Part shown: one piece after another, positions 12,390-21,821 of the stretch
Position numbering within the stretch: the stretch's first letter is position 1
How the letters are laid out: each line of letters starts with the position of its first letter
Assembly (NCBI RefSeq): GCF_000422845.1
Contig: NZ_AUGV01000016.1
Location: 104,664-168,663 of the forward strand
Direction of reading: 5' to 3'
From: Oceanobacter kriegii DSM 6294
Lineage (GTDB): Bacteria; Pseudomonadota; Gammaproteobacteria; Pseudomonadales; Oceanobacteraceae
Length of the DNA stretch: 64,000 bases
Notes under the pieces: generated by a model
The model's database searches: none
What the model saw: the letters and a program-made list of their open reading frames with translations, nothing else
What the model was told of the DNA's origin: nothing
Position numbers and translations under genes: made by a program

Positions 12390-12428
12390 GTATCTGCCGG
12401 GGGCCTGACTAACGGAGAAAGAGGCGGC

Positions 12429-12893
12429 TTAAAGCTCGTTACCGTTCCAGTCATAGGTCGTGCTGTCGACAACGCGGGTCCGATTGCCGATGGAATCGGC
12501 CACCAGATTGCCATCACCGGCTTGTACGTTGGCCGGGGTGGCCGTCAGTTGCACACATTGGCTGATGGTGCCACTGCTGCAGGTACTGGCAGCGATGGTG
12601 TATCGGGTAGTGCCACCGTCAACAATGGTTGTGGTGGCTGCGCTGTAACCCAGATCGGAAAGGTCCGTTGTGTAACTCAATTGATCGCTGTAATAGCGCT
12701 CCTGAGCCTGCAGAATACTCATCATTTCCTGCTGAGCGTCCGAGCGGATGCTACGGATGATATAGTTCTGATACTGGGGAATGGCAATAAACGCCAGAAT
12801 GCCAATGATGGCGACCACCACCATCAGCTCAATCAAGGTGAAACCCTGGTTTTTACGAACAGAGCGCTGCGCGCAAAAACGTGAGATAGCCAT
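12429..12893 (-). CDS. pilE: Type IV minor pilin PilE
   Basis: A 154-residue type IVa pilin. The leader ends KNQG and the mature part starts [20 protein letters not shown], with the prepilin peptidase site after G and Glu5 conserved. A PilE-type ComP_DUS-like C-terminal region follows ([20 protein letters not shown], a cysteine pair CSSGTISQC). It is the last gene of the - strand minor pilin operon, 2 bp after pilW. It should be processed by the prepilin peptidase at 45451-46350 and help prime pilus assembly. Confidence 0.9.
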   Translation of the reverse strand: MAISRFCAQRSVRKNQGFTLIELMVVVAIIGILAFIAIPQYQNYIIRSIRSDAQQEMMSILQAQERYYSDQLSYTTDLSDLGYSAATTTIVDGGTTRYTIAASTCSSGTISQCVQLTATPANVQAGDGNLVADSIGNRTRVVDSTTYDWNGNEL

Positions 12894-12895
12894 GA

Positions 12896-13813
12896 TTACA
12901 AACTCCCTGATAGCGGACGGTTAGGTAAGAAAATGGTGGTTTCCAGAATTTGCCGTGGCACACGGTCATCGAACACCAGAGGGTCAGCATCCAACAAAAC
13001 GTAGCTTCTGTCACCTGTTACCTGGGCAGCATCACTGAAAGCCCGGGCCAGAATAGCAATGCGTACGGCAGTCACATCGGGCAAGTATTCAATATCACTG
13101 TTGGTCGGAGCGGTTTCACCAGATTGCGCCGTTGTAACGCTTGCCGGGGCCAGAGTATCGGCGCCTACGTATTGGGTAGCACTATTGCCGGCACCGGGGG
13201 CGGTATAGAGTACTTGCATTGACTCAATACCAGAGGCAATCGTTTGAACGGTGCCAATGATGGTGCCGGTCGATTCACGGTAGGTCGCACACCGGAGCCA
13301 GTCGTCGTAGTCATCGCCAATGTTGAGGTTGCCGTCTGCGTCCGCATCTGCTTCCACCCAAAATACGTCTACAAGGTACTCCTCGTCGATGCCTGCGGGG
13401 ATTGCCGCACCTGAACAGCTCTGCTGGGACCAGTCAGTGCCGCCGTTATCGACGTAGAAACGACGGATAGCAATACGGTCACCGCTGCGTGTGCCGGCCA
13501 GATCTTCGTATACACAGTCTGCATTGGATGCCGGTGGTACAAAGTTCTCGGTACAGCGTTCGGCAATACCCGGCGCGGTTTCAAAGAAAATATCGCCGAC
13601 GTAACCGGCGTGACGGATCTGGTCTGTTAGCCAGGACATGCTGAAACGGGCGTTTTCCTGCGCCTGTGATAGGCCGTCCAGACGGTTGCTGGCCCGGTTG
13701 GAGCCAATCATCAATTGCATCACGACGAGGCCAACGATGATCGAGATTACCCCGGCGATCATCAATTCAACCAGTGTCATACCTCGTTGTTTTTGCAGGC
13801 CGGTACTGTACAT
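12896..13813 (-). CDS. pilW: Type IV minor pilin PilW
   Basis: 305 residues from the ATG at 13813; longer in-frame starts run into pilV. The leader [11 protein letters not shown] precedes [20 protein letters not shown], so the first mature residue is Met rather than Phe. The PilW-like body contains [24 protein letters not shown], as in pseudomonad PilW. An aspartate-rich loop ([19 protein letters not shown]) resembles an EF-hand-like calcium site. It lies between pilV (13 bp) and pilE (2 bp). Confidence 0.88.
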   Translation of the reverse strand: MYSTGLQKQRGMTLVELMIAGVISIIVGLVVMQLMIGSNRASNRLDGLSQAQENARFSMSWLTDQIRHAGYVGDIFFETAPGIAERCTENFVPPASNADCVYEDLAGTRSGDRIAIRRFYVDNGGTDWSQQSCSGAAIPAGIDEEYLVDVFWVEADADADGNLNIGDDYDDWLRCATYRESTGTIIGTVQTIASGIESMQVLYTAPGAGNSATQYVGADTLAPASVTTAQSGETAPTNSDIEYLPDVTAVRIAILARAFSDAAQVTGDRSYVLLDADPLVFDDRVPRQILETTIFLPNRPLSGSL

Positions 13814-13826
13814 AAGGCGCCTTGTA

Positions 13827-14444
13827 TTAATCACTGATGATGTTGAATTCGGAGACAATGGTGAGTCGGCGCTCGACGATGTCTTCATCGTTGTTGTAGA
13901 CCGACTGCCCCTGATTGTTGGTACCGCCAGTTCTGGCATCCCAGCTCAGGGTGATTTGAACATTATCCAGATTGGTACCCGCTGAGCCGATATCCTGATC
14001 GACATCGACACGCAGCAATGGGTTGGCCAGGTAGTCGGCACTGCCTGAACGAGTAAAGTCGGCGTCGATATCATTGGCGCCTGACGGACAGGCTACGTCC
14101 CACAGATCGAAGGTCGCCATTTCGGTTGCGGTGCATTGCTGTGCGTCGACGCTGCTGCTGCCGGTGTGGTAATTGGCGCATCTTCGGGTAGGAGCAGCTG
14201 AGCAATCGACGTTGCCGCCGTTGGTGTGGTAGTTGGCTAGACCGTCGGTGTTGGCTCTGATGCGATTGGTGATGTCGCTGACCATTTGCACGGCAATGGC
14301 CCGACCTGAGGAGTCTTGTACTGAACGATCCGACTCCAGCATCAGGGCCATCAGTCCCACCAGACCAATGGTGGTGATGGCAACGGTGACCATGATTTCA
14401 ATCAGGCTGAAACCACCTTGCGGATTTCCGGATGGAGCTGTCAT
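13827..14444 (-). CDS. pilV: Type IV minor pilin PilV
   Basis: 205 residues. The leader ends GNPQGG before FSLIEIMVTVAITTIGLVGL. It then has the PilV-type LMLESDRSVQDSSGRAIAVQ and MVSDITNRIRANTDGLANY. Four cysteines are in the central loop. The gene is 5 bp downstream of fimU on the - strand. In the family PilV, PilW and PilX form the initiation complex that links the pilus shaft to PilY1. Confidence 0.88.
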   Translation of the reverse strand: MTAPSGNPQGGFSLIEIMVTVAITTIGLVGLMALMLESDRSVQDSSGRAIAVQMVSDITNRIRANTDGLANYHTNGGNVDCSAAPTRRCANYHTGSSSVDAQQCTATEMATFDLWDVACPSGANDIDADFTRSGSADYLANPLLRVDVDQDIGSAGTNLDNVQITLSWDARTGGTNNQGQSVYNNDEDIVERRLTIVSEFNIISD

Positions 14445-14449
14445 GGTAA

Positions 14450-14941
14450 TTAACTCTCTGAGCGGACGATTTGTCCGACCATACTGATGGTGTAGGTGTA
14501 ATCACGGGTGCCGGAGCTATTGTCCTGCGAGGTGGTCAGTGAGCCAGTGGCTGTTGCTCTGCCTAATGAATCAAACCCGAAAGTGTTGGGAGTGCCCGAC
14601 TGCGAGTCGAAATTGACACTGACGTTGGCTTCATCCGATAGCCGATATTGTCTCAGGTTGACGGTTTGGCCTGATTCATAGACTCGCCAACCGTTGTCCC
14701 AGGTGGTATTGCCGGCGATAAATACGGTGACGGAGTTGGAGATGGCGTGGTTGCGGGCGAACTGCAAGTCCGACATTAACTGTCGCCCGATGGCTTCGGC
14801 CTGGCGATTGTTGTAGTAATTGCTCATGGCGGGAGCGCCTACTGCCGCCAGGATACCCAGCACAGCAATGGTGACCATGAGTTCAATCAGGGTAAACCCG
14901 CGCTGGCGCGCGGGTTGTCTTGTTGCAGTTACAGCATCCAT
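14450..14941 (-). CDS. fimU: Type IV minor pilin FimU/FimT (GspH family)
   Basis: 163 residues. The leader QPARQRG is followed by [20 protein letters not shown] and a GspH/FimT domain (QLMSDLQFARNHAISNSVTV, NTFGFDSLGRATA). The start is immediately after the pilY1 stop, so the two are probably translationally coupled. The assignment to FimU rather than FimT rests on position next to pilV-pilW. Confidence 0.85.
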   Translation of the reverse strand: MDAVTATRQPARQRGFTLIELMVTIAVLGILAAVGAPAMSNYYNNRQAEAIGRQLMSDLQFARNHAISNSVTVFIAGNTTWDNGWRVYESGQTVNLRQYRLSDEANVSVNFDSQSGTPNTFGFDSLGRATATGSLTTSQDNSSGTRDYTYTISMVGQIVRSES

Positions 14942-17900
14942 TTATTGCAGTTCTCGCCAAAATGTCCTGGTGACCTTTTCACCGCTATCCGGTGCTTCTA
15001 CGGTTTCAAGGCCGAAGGTGATGATCTCTGAAATATCCGTATAGGTTGAGCCGTTCTGGTTGTTGTCAGACTCTTCCTCTTCATCGCCGTTACCACCGTT
15101 ATCTGAATCAGATTCTGTGGAGTTCTCAGCGTAATCGGCATCGTAACATGCCCCTGTGACGCTATCGCAAGTCACTTCCTGACGAATCACAACCGGCGTA
15201 TCCACAATGCCTGGCATGCCCGAGGCAATGATGTCGATTTCGGGCTCCAGAACCCCTGCGTTATAAACCAGGCGGAAGCGGTAGACGGTGCTCTCGCCAA
15301 TGTCCGGTTCACAACCAGAACGCGCGGATGTAGCTTCCGGCTTGTAGCTGGTGACGTAGCTGTAGCCGTCCATGGTGATGGCATCTGACAACACTTTTTC
15401 GCCACTTTCGGTCAGCTTGTAGTAGGCGCCAGCCCGTTGTTGTGCCAGCGTGCTGGAGCCTGTGTTGGTCAGGTCCGCCAAATCGCTTTTCTGCAAATTT
15501 GGATAGCTGTCAGGCACCGTGGTGGTGTCAAAGTCGTTGATAAAGTAGATGTTATCGACCGTGGTGGTGTTCAACGGGTGGGCCCGATAACCGGAGCCGA
15601 TCACCAGCTGATAACGTCCCTGGGTAAACTCAATGGTTTGGCCATTGGATTCAGTCTCGAAGGTGCCTTCATCAATGTAGGACACATCCAGCGAGCTGAA
15701 GAAGCGGACATTGCTGATTTCCGTGTTGTCAGAGCCCAGATTAGCAACGACACCGCCTTTCGCGAAAGTGGAAGGCGATGAGGAATCGTCATCGGTTTGA
15801 GCCAGGTCAAAGCGCCAGATTCGACCACCGAGATCGGCGGCATAGAGGATGTCGATATCACGGTCACCATCATAGTCCACCGGCACAATGTCATTGGCGA
15901 AGCCACTGGTCATCTCACCAAGATTCAGGTCGGCGCCGGTTTTGGATGCTTTCCAGAGTAATTCGCCAGTGATGGGGTCAACCATATAGATGGCATTGCC
16001 CATGGAGTGGTCTGTCCGCTGGTTGTATTCGTCTTCAGCTTCATCGTAGCCACCGCCAAATACCAGTACGTCTTTCTCCTGACCATTCCAGAGGATCGTG
16101 ATAGGAGTCATTTCTGACCAGCTCTGACCCAGCTCTTCAAAGTTGTCGTCGCCACCGGAAATCTGCCAGGCGAGTTTGGGTTCGTCGCGATCGGAAACAT
16201 CCAGTGCATAGTAATTGCGGCCACCTCGACGCATTCCGACATACAGCAATGCAACCTCGCTTGAATCAATGAAGTCATTGTTGTTTTCGTCAATGTGGTA
16301 GTACGAAATACGTCCATCCAGACCGTAGGTTTTACTGGTGTCTTTCTGGTAATACGCCAGTGCACTGGACATCAGGTCTTTGGGCAGAAACGCGAAGCGC
16401 TCTTTCGGATCATCTTCATTGGTATCAAAGGCATGCAAATAGCCAGAGTTGGTACCGACAAACATGGTGGTATCCGGCAGCGTATCGCCCGCATTGGTGG
16501 TCATGGAGCCGTAAGTCAGCAACAGCGGACGGCTGTGCAGAGGATCTTCAATCTCTGTGCGGGCCGCAGCATTATTGGCTGAATCTGTGTCATAGCCGGA
16601 CAGCCAATACAGGGCTTCCGTTTGCTGGGTCACGCTAAGGGCGTTAAAGGCCCCGAGGGTGGCGAGCGCTGTGTTTTCCGGAGTAATACGGTTACCGGAG
16701 TCTGTCAGGTTGTTACTCAACAGGTTGGTCACAATCAAGCGCTCATCCGGGTCAGTCAGACGACGTGCGGCACCGCCGAGTGTCACGTTTTCACCATCCG
16801 GTGCATCTTCATCGAGAGTCCAGTAACTACGCGCGTTGTCTGCGAAGTAACCAGTGGTTTCATCAACCGCCAGGTCGTTATTCACATCACGAATTTCGGT
16901 AGACACATCCAGACGATAGCGCTTGATATTACCTGTCCAGCCGCCGGTTGCTGATGGACTGAATACGGAGTAGTACAGCTGATCCAGGTGCTCGAGGTTG
17001 TTGAAAGCGTTTACGGTTACTGCCGGTGCCGCAAAGGTACCGGAGCTTTCGGTGATGTTATTGAATACGCTGGTCAGGGCCTGGCGCAAACTGTCTGCGT
17101 CTGAACCAGAACCTGCAACGCCGCCACCGTAGGTCGCCATGTCACTCAAGCGTTCTTCGTAACTACCACCGATAAAGCCGCCAATGGTATGCACATAAAT
17201 TGGTTGGTCCCCGTCAAAACTTTCTGAGGCATCGCCGTGGTAGAGCGAGTAGGCCAACTCTTCAGCGCAGCCGCCATGGCCCGAGCAATTGGCACTGAAG
17301 TCGCTGTCATTGGGGAAGTCAGCGCTGGGCAATTGGGCCAGTAAATTGCGGATTTCCGTATTGGCACCGTTGTCTCCATTGGGCTCACCGTCCGTGAAAA
17401 CAACAATGTGGTTGGATTGGCACTCGTCGGTGATCGGTGAAACATAAGTGTTACCGTTGAATACATCATCCAGGTTCAGGTATTCCTCACAGACCAAACC
17501 TTCTGTGCTATCACTGTCGCTATCATCGCTGTCGCCACCACTGCCGTTGCCCTCGGTAGGCACCAGAATGGTTGTGGTGGTCAGTGATTGATATTCAGAC
17601 TGGTTAACGCCCTGGTAGCGCAGAGTGCGTCTCAGGTTTCTTGGAAGATCGTCCCAGCTACGATAGCTGTCGCTACCGAAGTCAAACAAAGAGGTCCAGT
17701 AGCCAGTATCGAGGTAATCGACGAACCAGGGCACTGAGCCTTGACCATAATCTGCTCTACCGATGTTGTTTTGCTGCAAAATGTAATACGCGTTGTCGTC
17801 GGTTACCTGCTGATATTCATAGCTCCAACGCCAGCCATTGCGCACCCAGCGGCCTTCCCAATAGACGATTCGCAGGTCGTCATAGTCTTTCCAGGAATTC

Positions 17901-18520
17901 TGGTCGTCTGTCAGATAGTAGTAGGGAATGTATGCAGACCAGCCATTTCTGATCAGAGAGTACCACCAGCTCTCCGGGTCCAGAACGGATACAGTCTCCT
18001 CAGTGGTGCCGCCGTCGGAATCATCGTCATCGTCGTCTTCCTGACTCCATACCATACAAAGGTTCGAATAGTCGGTGGTGGTGCTACCGTAATCCCGCGC
18101 AGCACCGCGGTAATAGGAGGACATTTCATACAGTGCTTCGGTAAGTGGTGTGCCACCGTTGGCCGTATAGTCATACAGAATTTCACGAACCATTGCCCGA
18201 ACACCGGTATTTTCGATGGGCAGTAATGGGCTGCTCAGGCGTCCACCCTCGGAATTCTCATTGAACCGGCCAATCGCAATGTTGATACCGCTGGTATTGG
18301 TAATAACATCGGCGGCAACTTGCTGAACAACGGCCAGGCGGGTGGTTGATTCACCGTTGTTATAGGTTTGGTACCCCATACTGCCGGAGGTATCCATCAG
18401 GAAGATAACGTTTGGCGTCGTGTTGTCATTGTTCGAGACATAAATCTCAGTATCGTCGGCCATCACGAGGGCATTATGAAAAAGACCGAGCGCGGTCAGT
18501 AGTAGCCAGTAAATACGCAT
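14942..18520 (-). CDS. pilY1: Type IV pilus tip adhesin / mechanosensor PilY1
   Basis: 1192 residues. A signal peptide (about 21 residues, LLLTALGLFHNALVMA) precedes a von Willebrand A domain with the MIDAS motif DTSGSMG near residue 43 and TDGEPNGDNG near 378. The C-terminal half is a PilC/PilY1 beta-propeller (PLHSRPLLLTYG, FVGTNSGYLHAFD, LYVGMRRGGRNYYALDV). It has calcium-type loops such as DENNNDFIDSSE and DYDGDRDIDILYAAD. Low-complexity acidic inserts (EDDDDDDSDGG; GGDSDDSDSDS) interrupt the vWA part. It is encoded upstream of fimU, pilV and pilW rather than after pilX as in Pseudomonas. Confidence 0.93.
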   Translation of the reverse strand: MRIYWLLLTALGLFHNALVMADDTEIYVSNNDNTTPNVIFLMDTSGSMGYQTYNNGESTTRLAVVQQVAADVITNTSGINIAIGRFNENSEGGRLSSPLLPIENTGVRAMVREILYDYTANGGTPLTEALYEMSSYYRGAARDYGSTTTDYSNLCMVWSQEDDDDDDSDGGTTEETVSVLDPESWWYSLIRNGWSAYIPYYYLTDDQNSWKDYDDLRIVYWEGRWVRNGWRWSYEYQQVTDDNAYYILQQNNIGRADYGQGSVPWFVDYLDTGYWTSLFDFGSDSYRSWDDLPRNLRRTLRYQGVNQSEYQSLTTTTILVPTEGNGSGGDSDDSDSDSTEGLVCEEYLNLDDVFNGNTYVSPITDECQSNHIVVFTDGEPNGDNGANTEIRNLLAQLPSADFPNDSDFSANCSGHGGCAEELAYSLYHGDASESFDGDQPIYVHTIGGFIGGSYEERLSDMATYGGGVAGSGSDADSLRQALTSVFNNITESSGTFAAPAVTVNAFNNLEHLDQLYYSVFSPSATGGWTGNIKRYRLDVSTEIRDVNNDLAVDETTGYFADNARSYWTLDEDAPDGENVTLGGAARRLTDPDERLIVTNLLSNNLTDSGNRITPENTALATLGAFNALSVTQQTEALYWLSGYDTDSANNAAARTEIEDPLHSRPLLLTYGSMTTNAGDTLPDTTMFVGTNSGYLHAFDTNEDDPKERFAFLPKDLMSSALAYYQKDTSKTYGLDGRISYYHIDENNNDFIDSSEVALLYVGMRRGGRNYYALDVSDRDEPKLAWQISGGDDNFEELGQSWSEMTPITILWNGQEKDVLVFGGGYDEAEDEYNQRTDHSMGNAIYMVDPITGELLWKASKTGADLNLGEMTSGFANDIVPVDYDGDRDIDILYAADLGGRIWRFDLAQTDDDSSSPSTFAKGGVVANLGSDNTEISNVRFFSSLDVSYIDEGTFETESNGQTIEFTQGRYQLVIGSGYRAHPLNTTTVDNIYFINDFDTTTVPDSYPNLQKSDLADLTNTGSSTLAQQRAGAYYKLTESGEKVLSDAITMDGYSYVTSYKPEATSARSGCEPDIGESTVYRFRLVYNAGVLEPEIDIIASGMPGIVDTPVVIRQEVTCDSVTGACYDADYAENSTESDSDNGGNGDEEEESDNNQNGSTYTDISEIITFGLETVEAPDSGEKVTRTFWRELQ

Positions 18521-18531
18521 CCCGGTTCTCC

Positions 18532-18870
18532 TTAGTATTCGTCGCTGGCGTAGCCGCCAAAGTTGATGTAATCGATGCTGTTATCTTCACGGTCAACACC
18601 GATGAAAATCAGTTCCTGGTTGCGCCGCAGGTACAGTTCGGTGGCCCGGCTCAGGTCGATATTTGACTGACGTTCCTGAAACAGGGTGTCCGCATCGACC
18701 GAAAACCGTTCAGTCGCACAGTCGTCGCACAGACGCGCAGTCAGGGCTGAGCGAGAAAATGTCACCAGATCGGTACCCGGGATGTAGTAGGCAATGTGGC
18801 GGTTGAGCGTTTCGGCCTGAAGTGGTGAAAAGCCAATCAACATGGCGGCAGTCACTAGCAGTTGTTTCAT
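18532..18870 (-). CDS. Small secreted protein in the minor pilin operon, unknown function
   Basis: 112 residues, not recognised. A signal peptide (MKQLLVTAAMLIGFSPLQA) is clear. The mature part is about 92 residues, with a CDDC motif near residue 48 and an aspartate-rich FIGVDREDNSIDYINFGG near the end. It lies between pilX (9 bp) and pilY1 (11 bp) and so is co-transcribed. Position suggests an exported accessory for PilX or PilY1, comparable in place and size with PilY2 of Pseudomonas, but no sequence similarity is claimed. Confidence 0.75.
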   Translation of the reverse strand: MKQLLVTAAMLIGFSPLQAETLNRHIAYYIPGTDLVTFSRSALTARLCDDCATERFSVDADTLFQERQSNIDLSRATELYLRRNQELIFIGVDREDNSIDYINFGGYASDEY

Positions 18871-18879
18871 GGTTATTCC

Positions 18880-19446
18880 TCAGTTCTGGGCCGCGCCTTC
18901 GATCAGTACACCCAACTGTACTGATGATGCGATATTGCCTGAATTATCAACGGCGGTACTGGTCATGTAGAACGGGTTCAGAGATGACGTGGACGCTGAA
19001 TTGCCTTTGTTGCATCGCAAGCAGGCACTTTTAGTATTGCCCTGGGTGGCATCGGATACCTGATCGTTGGCATACGCAATGGTCACGGTGACGCCACCGA
19101 CGGATTTGAGCTTGCCGATGGATGGGCGGTCCCAGTTCGGGTACTGATCAAAGGCATTGATGTGTGCTGAATCGTCGCCGGATTGCATCAGCGCTGACAC
19201 TGGTCGGGTTTCGCTACGCTGCAGGGAATTGAACGCGGTTTCCAGATAGCTGTCTGCGGCAACATAGGTTTCCTGCTTGACCTTCATATTGGTCACCATG
19301 CGCACCTGCAGGGTGCTTTGCTGCATTGCCACAGTAGCGGCAACGGTGATGGCGGTCAGTGCACCGAGGCTGACGATTAGAGCCGAGCCGCGTTGCCGGT
19401 TGGGCCTGGCGCTTGAGCGATTCGGGTTGCGTAGGAAACGTCTCAT
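18880..19446 (-). CDS. pilX: Type IV minor pilin PilX
   Basis: 188 residues from the ATG at 19446. It has a long basic leader (RRFLRNPNRSSARPNRQRG) and then SALIVSLGALTAITVAATVA, which lacks the usual Glu5, as is known for PilX/GspK-like tip pilins. It continues QSTLQVRMVTNMKVKQETYVAADSYLE, typical of PilX. A CLRC motif lies in the C-terminal domain. The gap to the upstream fimT-like gene is 116 bp. Confidence 0.85.
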   Translation of the reverse strand: MRRFLRNPNRSSARPNRQRGSALIVSLGALTAITVAATVAMQQSTLQVRMVTNMKVKQETYVAADSYLETAFNSLQRSETRPVSALMQSGDDSAHINAFDQYPNWDRPSIGKLKSVGGVTVTIAYANDQVSDATQGNTKSACLRCNKGNSASTSSLNPFYMTSTAVDNSGNIASSVQLGVLIEGAAQN

Positions 19447-19562
19447 AATGGAATCCGGGAATTGGTACCTGTTAGCCAGAATACCCTTGTGCAGGCAAGG
19501 AACCACCGGATTAAGACCAGTGGTTCCTGAGCGGGGATAAGCGGCCGGCCGAGTGTTATTTT

Positions 19563-20153
19563 TTAGAAACAGGTCACATCCTGGTTGTTTGGTAGCTCTG
19601 GTAAGCCGGAATCGTCGGTGTCACGACCCTCTCTTACACGGCCCTGACGGGACACGATCAGTACCTTGCCATGTTGGCGGCCACGGGTGTCGGTGTAGCA
19701 GTATTGAAAGCTGCCATTGAATCCTCCGGCAAAGCCCCTTGGGTCAAAGGAGAAAGCGGTGCGTGGGTAATTTCTGAAAACGTTGGCTTTGGCGGCCGGA
19801 ATCGTTCGGAGCACGGATTCCCCCGAGTCCAGACGGCGGTTGCGGTTGAAATCCAGAAACAAGGTCAGCGGATTGCGCCATTGGGTTTTGCAGCGATTAC
19901 TTGTGTCCAGTGGGCACAGGGTATGTGGAATGCGAGTGTGGATGGATTGATGGCGGGCATCGTTAATGGCACTGGTCAGTGCGCGTATTTCGGCTCTGGC
20001 TTCGGCGTTCTGAATCATGCCGTTCATGCCCGGCACCGCCCAAAACGACAATATGCCAAGCACGGCCATGACGACCATTAACTCCATCAGGGTAAAGCCC
20101 GCTGATGTATAGAGCCCCATATTCCGTGGGCACAACGTTGCATTCCTTCGCAT
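19563..20153 (-). CDS. fimT: FimT/GspH-family pilin-like protein
   Basis: 196 residues from the ATG at 20153, which has a strong AAGGAGG ribosome-binding site; longer in-frame starts lack one. The leader ends YTSAG before FTLMELMVVMAVLGILSFWA. It is followed by a GspH domain (AEIRALTSAINDARHQSIHT, FDPRGFAGG, CYTDTRGRQHGKVLIVSRQGR). It is the first gene of the minor pilin operon and a paralogue of the fimU gene at 14450-14941. Confidence 0.85.
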   Translation of the reverse strand: MRRNATLCPRNMGLYTSAGFTLMELMVVMAVLGILSFWAVPGMNGMIQNAEARAEIRALTSAINDARHQSIHTRIPHTLCPLDTSNRCKTQWRNPLTLFLDFNRNRRLDSGESVLRTIPAAKANVFRNYPRTAFSFDPRGFAGGFNGSFQYCYTDTRGRQHGKVLIVSRQGRVREGRDTDDSGLPELPNNQDVTCF

Positions 20154-20447
20154 AAACGTCCTCCTTGACGTATCGAAAGTGAGTATCTGTCTGTCGCCGC
20201 ACATCCGTTGCGGCTTTTGCATGGGCGCGCTCCCAAATGTAAGGAGGTTCAGGGCCCTTGCTTGGTCCCTAGATTACCGATCTTTTGCATTGTGCACATG
20301 ACCCGCGAGTATGAGTTTTGAAAATAAAAACTCATACTCCAGAGTGAGTTTTGAGGCCGCAAACGCCGTATTGCGGCGTTTGCTTGCGGGTGGCGAGAGA
20401 AAGAACTGGCGTGTTAAACAGGGTAAGGCTGGTGAAAAGCGAGCGAG
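20154..20447. other. Intergenic region with two strong hairpins
   Basis: The gap between the fimT-like gene and the pilR stop contains a 13-bp perfect hairpin (GAGTATGAGTTTT at 20307-20319 with its complement at 20327-20339). A second 10-bp hairpin follows (GCAAACGCCG at 20359-20368 with 20374-20383). Either may end pilSR transcription on the - strand, though neither has a classical U-tail. The promoter of the minor pilin operon must also lie here; no convincing sigma-54 or sigma-70 match was identified. Confidence 0.5.
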
Positions 20448-21821
20448 TTACTCGATATCCAGTTTCTTGCAGCGGTATCTGAGTGCCCGGAAACTGATGC
20501 CGAGCTTTTCGGCGGCGGCGGTTTTATTCCAGCGAGTGGCATCCAGTGCCTGGGTAATGGCACGGCGCTCAATGTTCTCGAGGTAGCCTTCGAGATTGTT
20601 GGTTTCGATGCGTTCGTCTTCCGGCGGATACAGTGCGCCGGAATCGGTTTGGTCGTCACCGGGTTGGTTGATGGCTTGCTTGAGGTCCAGGTCGGCCAGT
20701 TCAATCTGGTCGGATTCCGCCATGGTGACCGCGCGCTGAAGAATGTTCTCCAGCTCACGCACGTTGCCCGGGTAGCCATAGCCCAGCAGGGCTTTCATGG
20801 CGCTGTCGCTGACGGACGTGGCGGGCATGCCCCATTCCTCGCTGTACTTGCGGACAAAGTGTTTAACCAGCGTAGGAATGTCGTCCGGACGTTGGCTTAG
20901 GCGCGGAACATCAATTTGAATCACGTTAAGGCGGAAGAACAAATCCTGACGGAAAGTCTCTGCTTCTACCATCTCCTCCAGGTTTTTGTGGCTGGCACTG
21001 AGAATGCGAATGTTGATGTTTTCTTCATGCTCGGAGCCAACCGCCCGGATGGCCTTTTCCTGAATGGCCCGCAGCAACTTGGCTTGCATATCCAGCGGCA
21101 GTTCCGCCACTTCGTCGAGGAACAGGGTGCCACCTTCGGCGGCCTTGAAGAAACCATCCTTGTCAGAACCTGCGCCGGTGAACGCACCTTTCTTGTGGCC
21201 AAAAAATTCGCTTTCCATCAGGTCTTTGGGGATGGCGCCACAGTTGACGGCAATAAAGGGTTCTTCGGCGCGGGAGCTTTGATGGTGAATCAGGCGAGCG
21301 ACCAGCTCCTTACCGGTACCGGACTCACCAAAAATAAACACCGGTGCCTGGGTACGGGCGACTTTCTGGATCTTTTCCTTCAGCTCCATCATCGAGGCGG
21401 AGCGTCCCAGCAGGGCGTCGCTGGAAGGCAGGGATTCCAGATGCAGCGGTACCTTGGTCAGCTTCAGTGCCTGTTGCGACAGTTCGCGCAGACGGCTGAT
21501 GTCCAGCGGTTTGGCAACCACGTCGAAGGCACCGGCTTTGAGGGCGTTTACCGCCATGTCCATCGAGCCGTAAGCGGTGATCATGGCAACCGGCATGTCC
21601 GGGTAGCGGGCATGGCAAAGCTGGATGATCTCCATGCCGTTGCCGTCAGGCAGCTTCATGTCGGTCAAACAGAAATGATAAGCCCGCTCTGGCAGCAGGC
21701 GCAGGGCTTCACTGACGTTCCCGGCCTGATAGCACTCCATGTCCATACGGCTGAGCGTCATGCAGATCAGCTGACGAATGTCTGGCTCGTCGTCAATAAC
21801 CAGGACCGAGTACTTTTTCAT
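20448..21821 (-). CDS. pilR: Sigma-54-dependent response regulator PilR
   Basis: 457 residues. The receiver domain ([12 protein letters not shown], phospho-acceptor Asp in [11 protein letters not shown], lysine in VAKPLD) is followed by an AAA+ activator domain. That domain has Walker [13 protein letters not shown], the GAFTGA loop that contacts sigma-54, and [13 protein letters not shown]. The C-terminal Fis-type HTH ([19 protein letters not shown]) completes it. The start overlaps the pilS stop by 4 bp (ATGA). By family it activates the major pilin gene; a matching sigma-54 promoter is at 50614-50629. Confidence 0.96.
   Translation of the reverse strand: MKKYSVLVIDDEPDIRQLICMTLSRMDMECYQAGNVSEALRLLPERAYHFCLTDMKLPDGNGMEIIQLCHARYPDMPVAMITAYGSMDMAVNALKAGAFDVVAKPLDISRLRELSQQALKLTKVPLHLESLPSSDALLGRSASMMELKEKIQKVARTQAPVFIFGESGTGKELVARLIHHQSSRAEEPFIAVNCGAIPKDLMESEFFGHKKGAFTGAGSDKDGFFKAAEGGTLFLDEVAELPLDMQAKLLRAIQEKAIRAVGSEHEENINIRILSASHKNLEEMVEAETFRQDLFFRLNVIQIDVPRLSQRPDDIPTLVKHFVRKYSEEWGMPATSVSDSAMKALLGYGYPGNVRELENILQRAVTMAESDQIELADLDLKQAINQPGDDQTDSGALYPPEDERIETNNLEGYLENIERRAITQALDATRWNKTAAAEKLGISFRALRYRCKKLDIE

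Noticed and set aside
20280..20300. Possible sigma-54 promoter for the minor pilin operon (GTGCACAATGCA on the - strand)
   Set aside because: GG is missing at -24 and the spacing to GC is wrong; it does not meet the consensus.
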